A DNA stretch of 64,000 nucleotides. Source: Saccharibacillus deserti (GTDB taxonomy: Bacteria; Bacillota; Bacilli; Paenibacillales; Paenibacillaceae). The notes under the pieces were generated by a model that searched no databases, was not told the DNA's origin, and saw only the letters and a program-made list of their open reading frames with translations. Made by a program: the position numbers and the translations under genes. The stretch covers positions 372,001 to 436,000 of the forward strand of contig NZ_JABJVN010000001.1 in assembly GCF_013618475.1 (NCBI RefSeq). The letters run 5' to 3'. Positions 35,802 through 45,912 of the stretch are shown piece after piece; position 1 is the first letter of the stretch; every line of letters begins with the position of its first letter.

Positions 35802-36438
35802 AGAAAGCCATTCGGTACAATGGGAGCAGCGTATCGAAAGTATCTTCGATCGTGCGGATCAGCGCGTCGCCGTCCTTCACCCGCGGATCGTCTTTTTGCA
35901 GGAAACGGCCGCAGAGCACTTCGGATTTCTTGACCGAGCCGAGCCGTTCGGCGATTAAACGAAGCCCTTCGCGGCCGAGTTCCGTATGCGGAGTGCCTCC
36001 CGGTTTGGTGTGATCGACCGACCAGTAGAACTCGTGCTGCGCTTCTTTGGGCACAAGATCGAGCACTTGGCGTTCATGCGTATGCAGCGAGCGGGCGAGA
36101 ATGGTCTTGTTCGGACTTTCGTAGATCACGGCCATCACGATGAACAGGTAGTCGGCGAACATCCCTACCTGAAAATGCGGAAGCGCTTTGTAGCCCCGTT
36201 TGCTGGTTGCCCAAGCGACCCAGGTGTCGTTCGGGGGGTGGACGGTGCGCCGGGCGTGTTTGGCCACATGCGGGTACATTTCTTCGCCGCATTTCGCGGA
36301 CAGGAACGGCGCGATGCCGCGGCCCAATTCGTCGAGTTTCGGTCTGACGTTCTCGATCAGAGCGTTCATGCGCGGTTCCAATCCTTCTATTTCGAAGACG
36401 GAAAAATCTTTTTCGTGAAAACCTTGTTTCATGTTCAT
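35800..36438 (-). CDS. DUF1054 (YktB/UPF0637) family protein
   Basis: 212 residues with FHEKDFSVFEIEGLEPRM at the start and GYKALPHFQVGMF, typical of UPF0637/YktB of Bacillales. Function unknown. ATG behind AAAGGGGCATG. Confidence 0.85.
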   Translation of the reverse strand: MNMKQGFHEKDFSVFEIEGLEPRMNALIENVRPKLDELGRGIAPFLSAKCGEEMYPHVAKHARRTVHPPNDTWVAWATSKRGYKALPHFQVGMFADYLFIVMAVIYESPNKTILARSLHTHERQVLDLVPKEAQHEFYWSVDHTKPGGTPHTELGREGLRLIAERLGSVKKSEVLCGRFLQKDDPRVKDGDALIRTIEDTFDTLLPLYRMAF

Positions 36439-36564
36439 GCCCCTTTCAAAAATGCGGTTTCCGGAGAATCCGCAGGCGATTCAACGGCCATTATAGCACG
36501 AAGCCAAAGGCTGCAAGCAAGTGGAACACATCATGAAGGCTTCATGAAGAGCAATTCCGAGGAC

Positions 36565-36593
36565 TTCACTTTACTAAACAAAACGAGTACAAT
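36565..36593 (+). promoter_or_regulatory. Promoter of gnd
   Basis: TTCACT and TACAAT separated by 17 bases, about 50 bases before the start codon. Confidence 0.5.
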
Positions 36594-36641
36594 GAAAATT
36601 ATTGCAACCCTATTTCATACGCAAAGGATGGAGAACCTAAA

Positions 36642-38093
36642 ATGTCGAAACAGCAAATTGGCGTAGTCGGCCTTGCCGTCATGGGCAAAAATCTGGCGCT
36701 CAATATCGAAAGCAAAGGTTTTACCGTCTCGGTATATAACCGCTCCCCGCAGAAGACCCACGATCTGGTCGAGGAAGCCAAAGGCAAGAATCTCGTGGGT
36801 ACATTCTCGGTGGAAGAGTTCGTTCAATCCCTTGAAGTGCCGCGCAAGATCCTGATCATGGTTCAAGCGGGTCCTGCAACGGACGCGACGATCGAGCAGC
36901 TGATTCCTTTCCTGGATCAGGGCGACATCATCATCGACGGCGGCAACGCCTACTTCCCGGACACGCAGCGCCGCAGCGACGACCTTGAAGGCAAAGGTTT
37001 CCGTTTTATCGGCACGGGCGTATCGGGCGGCGAAGAAGGCGCGCTCAAAGGCCCTGCGATCATGCCGGGCGGACCGAAAAGCGCGTATGAACTGGTCGAG
37101 CCGATCCTGACTTCGATTTCGGCTCACGTGGACGGCGAACCTTGCTGTACATACATCGGACCCGGCGGCGCAGGCCACTATGTCAAGATGGTGCACAACG
37201 GCATCGAGTACGGCGACATGCAGCTGATCGGCGAAGCTTACCACCTGCTCAAAGACGTGGTCGGCGCCGACACGGACGAGCTGCACCAAATCTTCGGCGA
37301 ATGGAACAAGGGCGAACTCGACAGCTACCTGATCGAGATCACGACCGACATCTTCTCGCAAAAAGACGAAGAAACGGGCAAAGCGATGGTCGACGTGATC
37401 CTCGACTCCGCCGGCCAAAAAGGCACAGGCAAATGGACCAGCCAAAGCGCGCTCGATCTCGGCGTGCCGCTGTCCATGATTACGGAATCCGTATTTGCGC
37501 GTTTCCTGTCCGCCATGAAAGAAGAGCGCGTAGCGGCAAGCAAAGTGCTCAGCGGACCGAAAACGGAAAGCTTCTCGGGCGACCGCGCCGAGTTTATCGA
37601 GAATGTGCGCAAAGCGCTGTTCGCGAGCAAAATCGTATCGTACGCGCAGGGCTTCGCGCAGATGCGCGCCGCTTCCGACGAATACGGCTGGGATCTGCAG
37701 TACGGCAAAATCGCCATGATCTTCCGCGGCGGCTGCATCATCCGTTCGCAGTTCCTGCAGAACATCAAAGACGCTTACGAGAAAAACGGCGAACTTGCAA
37801 ACCTGCTGCTCGACGATTATTTCAAAGACGTCATCGAGAACTACCAGGATTCGTGGCGCAAAGTCATCGCTTCGGCCGTCATGAACGGGATTCCGGTTCC
37901 GGGCTTCGCAAGCGCACTGGCTTACTACGACAGCTACCGCACGGAACGTCTGCCGGCGAACCTGCTGCAGGCGCAGCGCGATTACTTCGGCGCCCACACG
38001 TTCAAGCGCGTGGACAAAGAAGGCGTCTTCCACCACGAGTGGCTCGACCTGGACAACGGCACGCTTGATCTGCCGGGCACCACAAACCAATAA
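36642..38093 (+). CDS. gndA: 6-phosphogluconate dehydrogenase, decarboxylating
   Basis: 483 residues, full length. [20 protein letters not shown] is the NADP-binding start; [25 protein letters not shown] and the C-terminal FGAHTFKR are hallmark segments. It makes ribulose 5-phosphate and NADPH in the oxidative pentose phosphate path; ribulose 5-phosphate is also the acceptor for HxlA in this window. Confidence 0.95.
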   Translation: MSKQQIGVVGLAVMGKNLALNIESKGFTVSVYNRSPQKTHDLVEEAKGKNLVGTFSVEEFVQSLEVPRKILIMVQAGPATDATIEQLIPFLDQGDIIIDGGNAYFPDTQRRSDDLEGKGFRFIGTGVSGGEEGALKGPAIMPGGPKSAYELVEPILTSISAHVDGEPCCTYIGPGGAGHYVKMVHNGIEYGDMQLIGEAYHLLKDVVGADTDELHQIFGEWNKGELDSYLIEITTDIFSQKDEETGKAMVDVILDSAGQKGTGKWTSQSALDLGVPLSMITESVFARFLSAMKEERVAASKVLSGPKTESFSGDRAEFIENVRKALFASKIVSYAQGFAQMRAASDEYGWDLQYGKIAMIFRGGCIIRSQFLQNIKDAYEKNGELANLLLDDYFKDVIENYQDSWRKVIASAVMNGIPVPGFASALAYYDSYRTERLPANLLQAQRDYFGAHTFKRVDKEGVFHHEWLDLDNGTLDLPGTTNQ

Positions 38094-38136
38094 CCATCGT
38101 TCGTTAAGCGCCTTAAAGGAAATTTTTCAAACGGCA

Positions 38137-38183
38137 AAAAGCGGCGGGGGCCGTCTTTCGGGACTGCCTCGGCCGCTTTTTCT
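38137..38183 (+). terminator. Terminator of gnd
   Basis: AAAAAGCGGC...GCCGCTTTTT hairpin with T-run. Confidence 0.75.
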
Positions 38184-38336
38184 TTTGCTTTTTCATACCC
38201 AGGGCAGCAAAAGCTTCGGTATCCAAGGTTGATTTAGCGCTTTACAGCGTCTAATGATTGAACGGAAATGCGTAAACGTGTATAGTGGAAAAAGGAAATT
38301 CGATGCGGGTAGGACGGATGGGCCGCAGCAGGCACA

Positions 38337-38361
38337 AAAAAGAGCCCGTAGGCTCTTTTTG
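38337..38361. terminator. Terminator of the rhodanese gene
   Basis: Stem AGAGCC/GGCTCT flanked by A-run and T-run. Confidence 0.75.
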
Positions 38362-38372
38362 CATCACTGTGC

Positions 38373-38675
38373 CTATTCTTCGTTCCATTCGAGCATGCCG
38401 CCGGTCATATTGACCACTTTGTCGAAGCCGGACTGCTCCAGATATTCGCAGGCGCGTTCGCTGCGGTAACCGCTGCGGCAGATAAATACCGTTTCGCGGT
38501 CGGGATCGAGTTCGTCCAATCGTCCGGCCAGTTGGCCGAGCGGGATATGAACGGCACCGGGGATCATGCCCTGGGCAACTTCTTCGGGTTCGCGTACGTC
38601 GATCATCAGCGGGGCATCGCCCCGTTCGATCCGTTCGCGCAGCTCCGAAGGTTCAATCTGTGCAATGGGATTCAT
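38373..38675 (-). CDS. Rhodanese-domain protein
   Basis: Single-domain sulfurtransferase of 100 residues. Catalytic C66 in FICRSGYRS and DVREPEE are diagnostic. Start at ATG 38675; the upstream extension to 38723 is not family-like. Moves sulfane sulfur; partner unknown. Confidence 0.85.
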   Translation of the reverse strand: MNPIAQIEPSELRERIERGDAPLMIDVREPEEVAQGMIPGAVHIPLGQLAGRLDELDPDRETVFICRSGYRSERACEYLEQSGFDKVVNMTGGMLEWNEE

Positions 38676-38768
38676 GGCTTTCCTGCCTTTCGGTTGGGAT
38701 ATGTTCATGATAGCCAATATCAAAAACTTGTGTCAAATCCAAACCCACAAGCCCGGAGGAGAATCGTC

Positions 38769-40061
38769 ATGGATGTGATTGTCAGACGTACAGAGAGACT
38801 GGAAGGCGCCATTGAAGCTTTATCGTCCAAAAACTATACGACCCGTTATCTGCTTGCCGCCGCTTTGGCGGAAGGAACAAGCATTGTACGTTTTCCCGCG
38901 CACAGCGAAGACAGCGACGCCATGCGCCGCTGCATCGCGGAACTCGGAGCGGAACTGGAAGAAGACGACGAGAAGATCGTCATCAAGGGATTCGGGCGGA
39001 GCCCCAAGCGGGCCGCCGAGCTGAATGTCGGCAACGCGGGTGCGGTTCTGCGTTTCCTGCTGGCTGTGTCGGCGCTGTCGGAAGACGTCCATTTCGTCAA
39101 TACGTATCCCGATTCGCTTGGCAAACGTCCGCACGACGACCTGATCGAAGCGCTGCAGCAGATGGGCGCGCAGGTCGACCATAACGGCGGCAGACTGCCG
39201 ATTACGGTCAAAGGCCCTGTCAAAGGCGGGGCGGTCACGGTATCCGGCGAGGTCAGTTCCCAGTATCTCAGTGCCCTGCTGTTTCTGACTCCGCTGCTTG
39301 AAGAAGACAGCGTGATTACGGTTACGGGAGATTTGAAGTCGAAAGTCGTGGTCGGCCAGACGCTTGAAGTCCTGGAGCAGTCCGGGATCAAAGTCGAAGC
39401 CGACGCCGACTATTCCTGCTTCCGCGTACCGGGCGGACAAACTTATCGGGCTGGCGAATACGCGGTGCAGGGCGATTACCCGGGATCGGCGGCGATTCTG
39501 TCCGCAGCCGCTGTGCTGCCTTCCGATGTCACGGTTCGCCGTCTGGCCGTACACAGCCGCCAAGGCGAGCGCGCCGTCGTCGACGTGCTGCGCATGATGG
39601 AAGCGCCGCTGAGTCATGAGCACGATATTGCGGTCGTCCGGGGAACCGGCGCGCTCAAAGCGGTCGAGTTCGACGGTGACGCGGCGACCGATGCCGTGCT
39701 TGCCATGGTGGCGGCGGCCGTGTTCGCGGAAGGCACTTCGCGTTTCTACAATGTGGAGAATCTGCGCTACAAAGAGTGCGACCGGATCACCGATTACCTG
39801 GCCGAACTGCGCAAAGCCGGGGCGGATGTGGAAGAAACGCAGAGCGAGATTATCGTGCACGGACGTCCGCAGGGCGTGGCGGGCGGCGTCCGTATCGATT
39901 CGCATTACGACCATCGCGTGATTATGGCGCTGACGATCGTGGGCTTGCGCGCCGAGCAGCCGATTACGATTACCGATGCGCATCACGTTGCCAAATCGTA
40001 CCCGGGCTTTTTTGACGATATGATTGCGCTTGGCGCCAACGTCGAATGGGTAAAAGAATAA
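38769..40061 (+). CDS. aroA: 3-phosphoshikimate 1-carboxyvinyltransferase (EPSP synthase), divergent
   Basis: 430 residues, ATG behind CCGGAGGAG. It joins shikimate 3-phosphate and PEP in the shikimate pathway. K21 and R26 match the substrate Lys and Arg of the usual KS-x-S-x-R motif (here KNYTTR), and YKECDRI is the PEP-site signature. The GNAGT-x-x-RPL loop reads GNAGAVLRFL (88-97): Ala replaces the usual Thr and Phe the usual Pro. These are the positions where mutations give glyphosate insensitivity in other enzymes. Family assignment is good; the effect of the changes is inferred. Confidence 0.8.
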   Translation: MDVIVRRTERLEGAIEALSSKNYTTRYLLAAALAEGTSIVRFPAHSEDSDAMRRCIAELGAELEEDDEKIVIKGFGRSPKRAAELNVGNAGAVLRFLLAVSALSEDVHFVNTYPDSLGKRPHDDLIEALQQMGAQVDHNGGRLPITVKGPVKGGAVTVSGEVSSQYLSALLFLTPLLEEDSVITVTGDLKSKVVVGQTLEVLEQSGIKVEADADYSCFRVPGGQTYRAGEYAVQGDYPGSAAILSAAAVLPSDVTVRRLAVHSRQGERAVVDVLRMMEAPLSHEHDIAVVRGTGALKAVEFDGDAATDAVLAMVAAAVFAEGTSRFYNVENLRYKECDRITDYLAELRKAGADVEETQSEIIVHGRPQGVAGGVRIDSHYDHRVIMALTIVGLRAEQPITITDAHHVAKSYPGFFDDMIALGANVEWVKE

Positions 40062-40098
40062 GCGAAAGCTTATCCCAGGACCCAAGGAGGAAACAGTC

Positions 40099-40533
40099 AT
40101 GCCTTTTCAAAATCCAAGCCGTGAACGGATCGGCGAACTGCTCGAGGCAGCCGGGAATATTGCGGTTGTCGGACTGTCCGACAAGACGGATCGGACGTCT
40201 TATATGGTGTCCCAAGCGATGCAGTCGCGCGGTTACCGGATCATTCCGGTGAATCCGACGGCAGCCGGAGAGACCATTCTCGGCGAAACCTGCTATGCTT
40301 CGCTTGCCGACGTGCCCGAGCCGATCGACATCGTCGACGTGTTCCGCCGCAGCGAGTTCTGCGCCGACGTCGCCCGCGAATCCGTGGAAGTCGGCGCGAA
40401 GACGCTGTGGCTCCAGTCCGGCGTCTTCAGCGAAGAAGCCGCGCAGATTGCGGGCGATGCCGGTCTCACCGTCATCATGGACCGCTGTATCAAAGTCGAA
40501 GACGCCGTTACCGGCGCCGGTTCAAGGCGTTGA
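40099..40533 (+). CDS. CoA-binding protein (YccU family)
   Basis: 144 residues, ATG behind AAGGAGGAAAC. Rossmann-like CoA-binding fold: NIAVVGLSDKTDRTSY, GYRIIPVNP, DIVDVFRRSE, LWLQSGV and VIMDRCIK follow the family in order. Role unknown. Confidence 0.85.
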   Translation: MPFQNPSRERIGELLEAAGNIAVVGLSDKTDRTSYMVSQAMQSRGYRIIPVNPTAAGETILGETCYASLADVPEPIDIVDVFRRSEFCADVARESVEVGAKTLWLQSGVFSEEAAQIAGDAGLTVIMDRCIKVEDAVTGAGSRR

Positions 40534-40737
40534 ACCCGCTTTTCGTTTAGAACCGCGCATTTTTTTGGCAAGTCCGCCTTTTTGGCGCAGGCGTTGATCA
40601 AACTCTTTATTCAAGCGGCACCCGGCGATCCCCGATCGTCAGGCGCCGTTTTTGTTTTCCTTATCCGTCCGACTGCCTCGGCGTTTCCTGCCCGCAGCGG
40701 GGACTTGATTCCCACGCGGAAAAACGCCGTAAATGCT

Positions 40738-40766
40738 TTGACAAACAATCCTTCAAAGCTTAACAT
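40738..40766 (+). promoter_or_regulatory. Promoter of the PTS operon
   Basis: TTGACA (40738-40743), 17 bases, TAACAT (40761-40766), followed by a ribosome site GAGAGGAGAGG. Confidence 0.65.
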
Positions 40767-40793
40767 TTGTAGGAAGAGAGGAGAGGGGCATCT

Positions 40794-42683
40794 TTGAATT
40801 GGTTAGGTTCGCTTCAACAGCTTGGCCGGGCCGTGATGATCCCGACAATGGTTCTGCCTGCGGCAGCCATTCTGCTCAGTGTGGGCAGTCTTCCCTGGGA
40901 GGTCTGGGGGCTTCCGAGCGTATCCGAAGCGTTAAATGTGGCCGGATCGGGCGTTCTGCTCTACCTGCCGTATCTGTTTGCCGTAGGAGTGGCTCTCGGC
41001 CTTGCCAATCAGGCGGGTTATGCCGGTTTGGCGGCACTGATGGGCATGACCATCTACGAGCGGGTCATCGATCACTTTGCAAACGGACAGATTCAGCCGA
41101 CGACGCTGATCGGTATTCTGCTCGGCGTAATCGCGGGCGCACTGTACAATCGCTTCAAAGATATCAAACTTCCCGAAACGATCCAGTTTTTTGGCGGATC
41201 GCGTTTCGTGCTGCTGTTTATGGGGCTGCTGTCGGCGCTGTTCGCTTTTGCCATGCTTGCGATCGGTCCGCTGCTTCAGGCGCTGATCAATCTCATGCAT
41301 CTCGAAGTGCAGGCCACAGGCGGCTTCGGATTGTTCGTATACGGGATTTTGTACCGGGTGCTGTCGGCTTTTGGGCTGCATCATCTGCTGAATAACGTGG
41401 TCTGGTTCCAATTCGGTTCTTACGAGACCGCATCGGGCATGATCGTGCAGGGCGACCTGCCGCGTTTCTTCGCCGGAGATCCGACCGCAGGGTTCTTCAT
41501 GGCGGGCTTGTTCCCGATCATGATGTTTGCGCTGCCCGCAACGGCGATGGCGGTGATTCACGAAGCGCGCGAGGATTTGAAACCGAAGGTGCGCAAAACG
41601 TTCGTTCGCGCCGCACTGGTCTGTTTGTTGACCGGCGTGTCGGAACAGATCGAATTCGCGTTCCTGTTCGCTTCTCCGTTCCTGTTTGCCCTGCACGCCG
41701 TACTCGCGGGGTTTGCCATGTGGCTGACCTACGCGCTGGATATTCACCACGGATTCTCGTATTCGGCGGGCCTGATCGATTTCGTCCTCAATTTCCATCT
41801 ATCGACAAACGGCTGGCTGCTGATTCCGATCGGGATCGTATACGGACTGGGATATTATATGCTGTTCCGCTGGGCGATCCGCAAATTCCAGATTCCGACA
41901 CCGGGACGCGAAGAAGGCTCGACGCTTGAAGATTGGGCCGGCAATATTCCTTACCGCGCTCCGCTGATTTTGCAGGCGCTGGGCGGAAGAGACAACATCG
42001 TTCAGGTCCAGGCTTGTATCACCCGTCTGAGACTTACCGTCAAAAGCGATCGGAAGATCGACGGGCACGCGCTCAAATCTCTGGGTTCAGCGGGCTTGAT
42101 CCGGCTTGGCGGCGGCAATGTGCAGGTCGTCTTCGGCACGTACTCGGAGCTGATCCGCGAAGAGATCAACAAGCTGATCGACCGCGAGCTGGATCATGTG
42201 CTGTTCGCTTCGCCGGTGCAGGGCCGGATGATGCCGCTCGACGAGGTGCCGGATCAGATTTTCGCCAAGAAACTGGTCGGCGACGGAGTCGCTTTTATTC
42301 CCGAAAAAGACGAGCTGGTATCGCCGGTAGCCGGCACGGTGCTGCATATTTATCCGATGCAGCACGCGCTCGGGATCCGGACGAACGAAAATGTCGATGT
42401 GCTGCTGCATATCGGGATCGATACTTCGCATATCGAAGGCGCGTTCAAGGCTTTTGTCGAAGTAGGCGATATCGTGGAACCGGGACAGCTGTTGATCCGT
42501 TTCGATCTGCCGCTGCTGCGGGAAAAAGCCAAATCGCTCGCCACACCCATGCTGATCACGAATCCGGATCGCGTACGGTCCTGGAGTTTCGCGCCGTTCA
42601 AAGCGGTCAAAAAAGGACAGGCCTCGGTCATGTCGGTCGTGCTGTACGATAAAGATAGAGAAACGGGAGGGGGAGGAAGATGA
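40794..42683 (+). CDS. PTS transporter EIICBA (glucose/GlcNAc type)
   Basis: TTG start behind GGAGAGGGG. 629 residues: EIIC membrane domain (1-365) with GLHHLLNNVVWFQFG, EIIB (about 392-465) with phospho-Cys C408 in QACITRLR, and EIIA of the Crr type (470-620) with phospho-His H539 in LLHIGIDT. Imports and phosphorylates a hexose; the HHLLN segment favours N-acetylglucosamine. Sugar is not proven. Its stop overlaps the ptsI start, so enzyme I is made with it. Confidence 0.9.
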   Translation: MNWLGSLQQLGRAVMIPTMVLPAAAILLSVGSLPWEVWGLPSVSEALNVAGSGVLLYLPYLFAVGVALGLANQAGYAGLAALMGMTIYERVIDHFANGQIQPTTLIGILLGVIAGALYNRFKDIKLPETIQFFGGSRFVLLFMGLLSALFAFAMLAIGPLLQALINLMHLEVQATGGFGLFVYGILYRVLSAFGLHHLLNNVVWFQFGSYETASGMIVQGDLPRFFAGDPTAGFFMAGLFPIMMFALPATAMAVIHEAREDLKPKVRKTFVRAALVCLLTGVSEQIEFAFLFASPFLFALHAVLAGFAMWLTYALDIHHGFSYSAGLIDFVLNFHLSTNGWLLIPIGIVYGLGYYMLFRWAIRKFQIPTPGREEGSTLEDWAGNIPYRAPLILQALGGRDNIVQVQACITRLRLTVKSDRKIDGHALKSLGSAGLIRLGGGNVQVVFGTYSELIREEINKLIDRELDHVLFASPVQGRMMPLDEVPDQIFAKKLVGDGVAFIPEKDELVSPVAGTVLHIYPMQHALGIRTNENVDVLLHIGIDTSHIEGAFKAFVEVGDIVEPGQLLIRFDLPLLREKAKSLATPMLITNPDRVRSWSFAPFKAVKKGQASVMSVVLYDKDRETGGGGR

Positions 42684-44410
42684 TAATCGGTATCGGAGCC
42701 GCACCCGGCGTAGCGATCGGCAGAGCTTTCGTTCTGCCGACATGGGAATGGGATGTGCCGGATCAGAAGATGGATGTTGTTGATCTGACGCGCGAATTCG
42801 AGCGTTTGACCGAAGGCATCCGCACATCCCGCTGCGAGATCGAGGACATGAAAAAAGAGGTCAAGGAAATGGTCGGGCCGGAGGAGTCGAGTATCTTCGA
42901 CGCCCATCTGGCGATCCTGGAAGATCCGGTCTTCATGAGCGAAATCAAAGGGATTATCGAGCGGCAGTACAAGGCGGCGGAAGTAGCGGTCAAGGAAGCG
43001 ATCGATCACTTCGTCACCATGTTCGACCTGCTCGACGACGAATATATGAAAGAAAGGGCGACCGACATCAAGGATGTGGGCAACCGCCTGCTCAAGCATC
43101 TGCTCGGAGCACCCGAGATCAAGCTTCCTTCCGACACGCAGCCGTATATTCTGGTCGCCAAAGAGCTGTCGCCTTCCCAACTGGTCCATCTCAATCCGAA
43201 GCATGTGCTCGGTATTGTCACGCTGATCGGCGGCAAGACGTCGCATTCGGCGATTATGTCGCGCGCGATCGGGATCCCGCTGGTAGCGGGGCTCGAAGGC
43301 AGGCGCGAAGAGCCGTTCCAGACCGGCGAGCTGCTGGTCATCGACGGCGAAGAAGGCGTAGTGTTCATCGATCCCGACGAAGAGACGCAGCGGGTATACG
43401 AAGAGAAACAGAGAAAGCTTCAGCGCAAAAAAGAACAGCTGCAGCTGTTGGCCCAAGTCGATGCGGTCACCCGCGACGGAGAGCGCTTGACGCTTGCCGC
43501 GAACATCAGCTCGCTGCGGGAACTGGAAACTTCGCTCAAGCACGGCGCCCAGGGAGTCGGCCTGTTCCGAACCGAGTTCCTGTATATGGACCGTTCGGAA
43601 TTCCCGAGCGAAGACGAACAATTCGACGTCTACCGCCGCATTGCGCAGCGGGCGGCCGGGCAGCCGGTCGTGATCCGGACCCTGGATATCGGCGGCGACA
43701 AACAGCTCGACTATTTCGCGCTTCCGGAAGAAGACAATCCGTTTCTCGGCTACCGGGCAATCCGGATCAGTCTGGACCGGCCGGACCTGTTCCTGACACA
43801 GCTTCGGGCCATTCTTCGCGCAAGCGCGTTCGGCGAGGTGCGCGTGCTGTATCCGATGATCTCTTCGGTGGATGAAGTGCTGCAGGCCAAAGCCTTATTG
43901 AAACGGGCAATGGAGCAGTTGGACGATCGGGGAGAAGCCTACAACGCGGATATCCCGGTCGGCATTATGATTGAAGTGCCGGCGGCGGCCGCGATCGCCG
44001 ATCTGCTGGCGGAAGAAGTCGATTTTTTCAGCATTGGCACAAACGATCTGGTGCAGTACGTACTGGCGGTCGATCGGATGAACGAGCAGATTGCGCATAT
44101 GTATCATCCGTATCATCCCGCCGTACTGCGGATGCTGCGCATGACCGTAAATGCGGCACAAGAGCGGGGAATCGAAGTGAGCGTCTGCGGCGAGCTGGCC
44201 GGCGACGAACGGGCGATCCCGATCTGGCTGGAACTCGGCGTCAGCAAACTCAGCATGTCGCCGCAGTCGCTGCTTCGCGTCAAGCACCGCGTGCTGAACA
44301 CGTCGGCGGCCGAGGCCCGGGAAACGGGCCGCCAGTGCTTCAGACTGGGCCACTCGGGCGAGATCGAACGGCTGCTGTCCGAATTCGTGGTCCCGGTCGC
44401 GGAGAGATAA
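42680..44410 (+). CDS. ptsI: PTS enzyme I
   Basis: 576 residues, ATG overlapping the EIICBA stop. It takes phosphate from PEP and passes it to HPr. H189 in GGKTSHSAIMSRA is the phosphorylated residue; FRTEFLYMDR, ISIDVGDK-like LDIGGDKQ and a late SVCGELAGD are family marks. No gene for a normal HPr lies beside it. Confidence 0.93.
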   Translation: MIIGIGAAPGVAIGRAFVLPTWEWDVPDQKMDVVDLTREFERLTEGIRTSRCEIEDMKKEVKEMVGPEESSIFDAHLAILEDPVFMSEIKGIIERQYKAAEVAVKEAIDHFVTMFDLLDDEYMKERATDIKDVGNRLLKHLLGAPEIKLPSDTQPYILVAKELSPSQLVHLNPKHVLGIVTLIGGKTSHSAIMSRAIGIPLVAGLEGRREEPFQTGELLVIDGEEGVVFIDPDEETQRVYEEKQRKLQRKKEQLQLLAQVDAVTRDGERLTLAANISSLRELETSLKHGAQGVGLFRTEFLYMDRSEFPSEDEQFDVYRRIAQRAAGQPVVIRTLDIGGDKQLDYFALPEEDNPFLGYRAIRISLDRPDLFLTQLRAILRASAFGEVRVLYPMISSVDEVLQAKALLKRAMEQLDDRGEAYNADIPVGIMIEVPAAAAIADLLAEEVDFFSIGTNDLVQYVLAVDRMNEQIAHMYHPYHPAVLRMLRMTVNAAQERGIEVSVCGELAGDERAIPIWLELGVSKLSMSPQSLLRVKHRVLNTSAAEARETGRQCFRLGHSGEIERLLSEFVVPVAER

Positions 44411-44444
44411 ATGCGTTTCAGTCTACAGCACAACACAGGACAGC

Positions 44445-44481
44445 AAAAAACCGCCCTCGACTCGATCGGGAGCGGTTTTTT
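44445..44481 (+). terminator. Terminator of the PTS operon
   Basis: AAAAAACCGCCCTCGA / TCGGGAGCGGTTTTTT hairpin. Confidence 0.8.
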
Positions 44482-44534
44482 GCATTTGTTTTGACACGTG
44501 ATTCCGGGCTGCCGATAAAACGTGAGAGACGTTT

Positions 44535-45071
44535 TTATTGGGCGGCTTTGGAATTCGCCAGCGCGTCGCAGAAAGCTTTGCCGTAAGGCGGCAGGTCGGG
44601 CGGTCTGCGGGCGGACACGATATGGCCGTCGACAACGACGGCTTCATCTTTCCAGATAGCGCCGGCGTTTTCCATATCGTCGCGGATGCCCGGCGTGGAA
44701 GTTACCGTAACGCCGTCCAGAATCTTGGCCGAGATCAAGACCCAGCCGGCATGACAGATTTGTCCGATCGGCTTTTGGGCTTCGTGCATCTCGCGGACCA
44801 ACTGAAGAACTTTCGGATAGCGGCGCAGCTTGTCCGGCGCCCATCCGCCCGGTACGAGAATACCGTCGTAGTCGGCGCTGCTCAGCTCGTCGAATCCATA
44901 TTCGGCTTCGGCGGGAACGCCGTATTTTCCTATATAAGTCTTGCCTTTTTCCGCTCCGGCCAGATGGACCTCGGCTCCTTCTTCGCGCACCCGATAGACG
45001 GGAACCCACAGCTCAAGATCTTCAAATTCCTCATCTACCAATGCAATGACTTTTTTTCCGTCAAGACGCAT
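44535..45071 (-). CDS. DJ-1/PfpI family protein
   Basis: 178 residues, with nucleophile-elbow C106 in QICHAGW, GGWAPD and EEFEDLE in the expected positions. Type 1 glutamine-amidotransferase-like fold, usually stress-related (deglycase or chaperone roles are claimed for the family). Exact function unknown. Confidence 0.85.
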   Translation of the reverse strand: MRLDGKKVIALVDEEFEDLELWVPVYRVREEGAEVHLAGAEKGKTYIGKYGVPAEAEYGFDELSSADYDGILVPGGWAPDKLRRYPKVLQLVREMHEAQKPIGQICHAGWVLISAKILDGVTVTSTPGIRDDMENAGAIWKDEAVVVDGHIVSARRPPDLPPYGKAFCDALANSKAAQ

Positions 45072-45181
45072 AAGTCACCGATCCTTTCCTCTGTTTGTAG
45101 GGGATACGAATGTTTCACCTCTTTTATTGTAACAGGATGAAAGAAGTACCGCAAAAAAGCAAAAAACCAAAAACGTTTTTT

Positions 45182-45196
45182 TGAAAGCGCTTAATT
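45182..45196. promoter_or_regulatory. Possible half cre site
   Basis: TGAAAGCGCTTAATT resembles the left half of the CcpA cre consensus. Lies between the divergent DJ-1 gene and a small zinc-ribbon-like gene. Confidence 0.2.
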
Positions 45197-45342
45197 AATT
45201 TGTAAAAGAAGCAGGAATTTGCGCAAGACACAGCGAATCTATTGCATGAAGTGCTGCTGCTTGTGGATAAGGTGCCTACTGGCGGGCTTTGGATGTTCAA
45301 GCGCGCTGACTCTGACTATCAACATTGGAGGGGATTGTTGGG

Positions 45343-45795
45343 ATGCTGGAACATTGCAAATGCGGACAAAGATACGATCTGGATTTTCGGCTCATCGATT
45401 TTAAAAAGCAGGTCAGCATCGACAACGTGCCTGTTCTGGCCTGCCCGCAATGCGAACATGAAGAAGTACTGCACTGGGTCAAAGGAGATTTGGCTGCGCT
45501 GCTCAACAGCCTGCCGCTCGAAAGCGAACCCTACGGGATCGATTTTACGGATTTCAACGAGCTGGCTTCTATTGCGTACCATATTTTCACCTGCAGCGAA
45601 GCGGACACCAAAGAAGCGTTCAAAGCCGAGATTCGGCTCAACTGTGCCACCCGCATCAATACGCTGCTGGATTTGTACCGCTGCGCCTGCGAAGTGGGCG
45701 ATCGTTCCTGGATGAACGAAATTGAAGCAAGGCTTGCCCAGTTGAGCGAGAAAGTCCTGGTCAATGGGCAGCAGGTCCGTTATTCTTCCGTATGA
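45343..45795 (+). CDS. Hypothetical protein with CxC...CPxC metal site
   Basis: 150 residues from ATG 45343 behind GGAGGGG. The N terminus reads HCKCGQRYD and later LACPQCEHEE, a likely zinc ribbon; the rest is helical. A small family with this layout occurs in Paenibacillaceae. Function unknown. Confidence 0.6.
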   Translation: MLEHCKCGQRYDLDFRLIDFKKQVSIDNVPVLACPQCEHEEVLHWVKGDLAALLNSLPLESEPYGIDFTDFNELASIAYHIFTCSEADTKEAFKAEIRLNCATRINTLLDLYRCACEVGDRSWMNEIEARLAQLSEKVLVNGQQVRYSSV

Positions 45796-45912
45796 CCGTA
45801 CCGAAAATGCTCTTTTTGACTTCGATTTGCCGTGTTGTTAAACTGAAAGCGAACATCTGTGTGCAGCATTATCGGCTTATTTGGATGTATCGCAGAACGG
45901 GAGGAACGACTT

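Noticed and set aside
36615-38090. Long minus-strand open frame of 491 codons
   Set aside because: Exact antisense of gndA; no ribosome site or family resemblance.
38820-40100. Minus-strand open frame of 426 codons
   Set aside because: Antisense of aroA; shadow.
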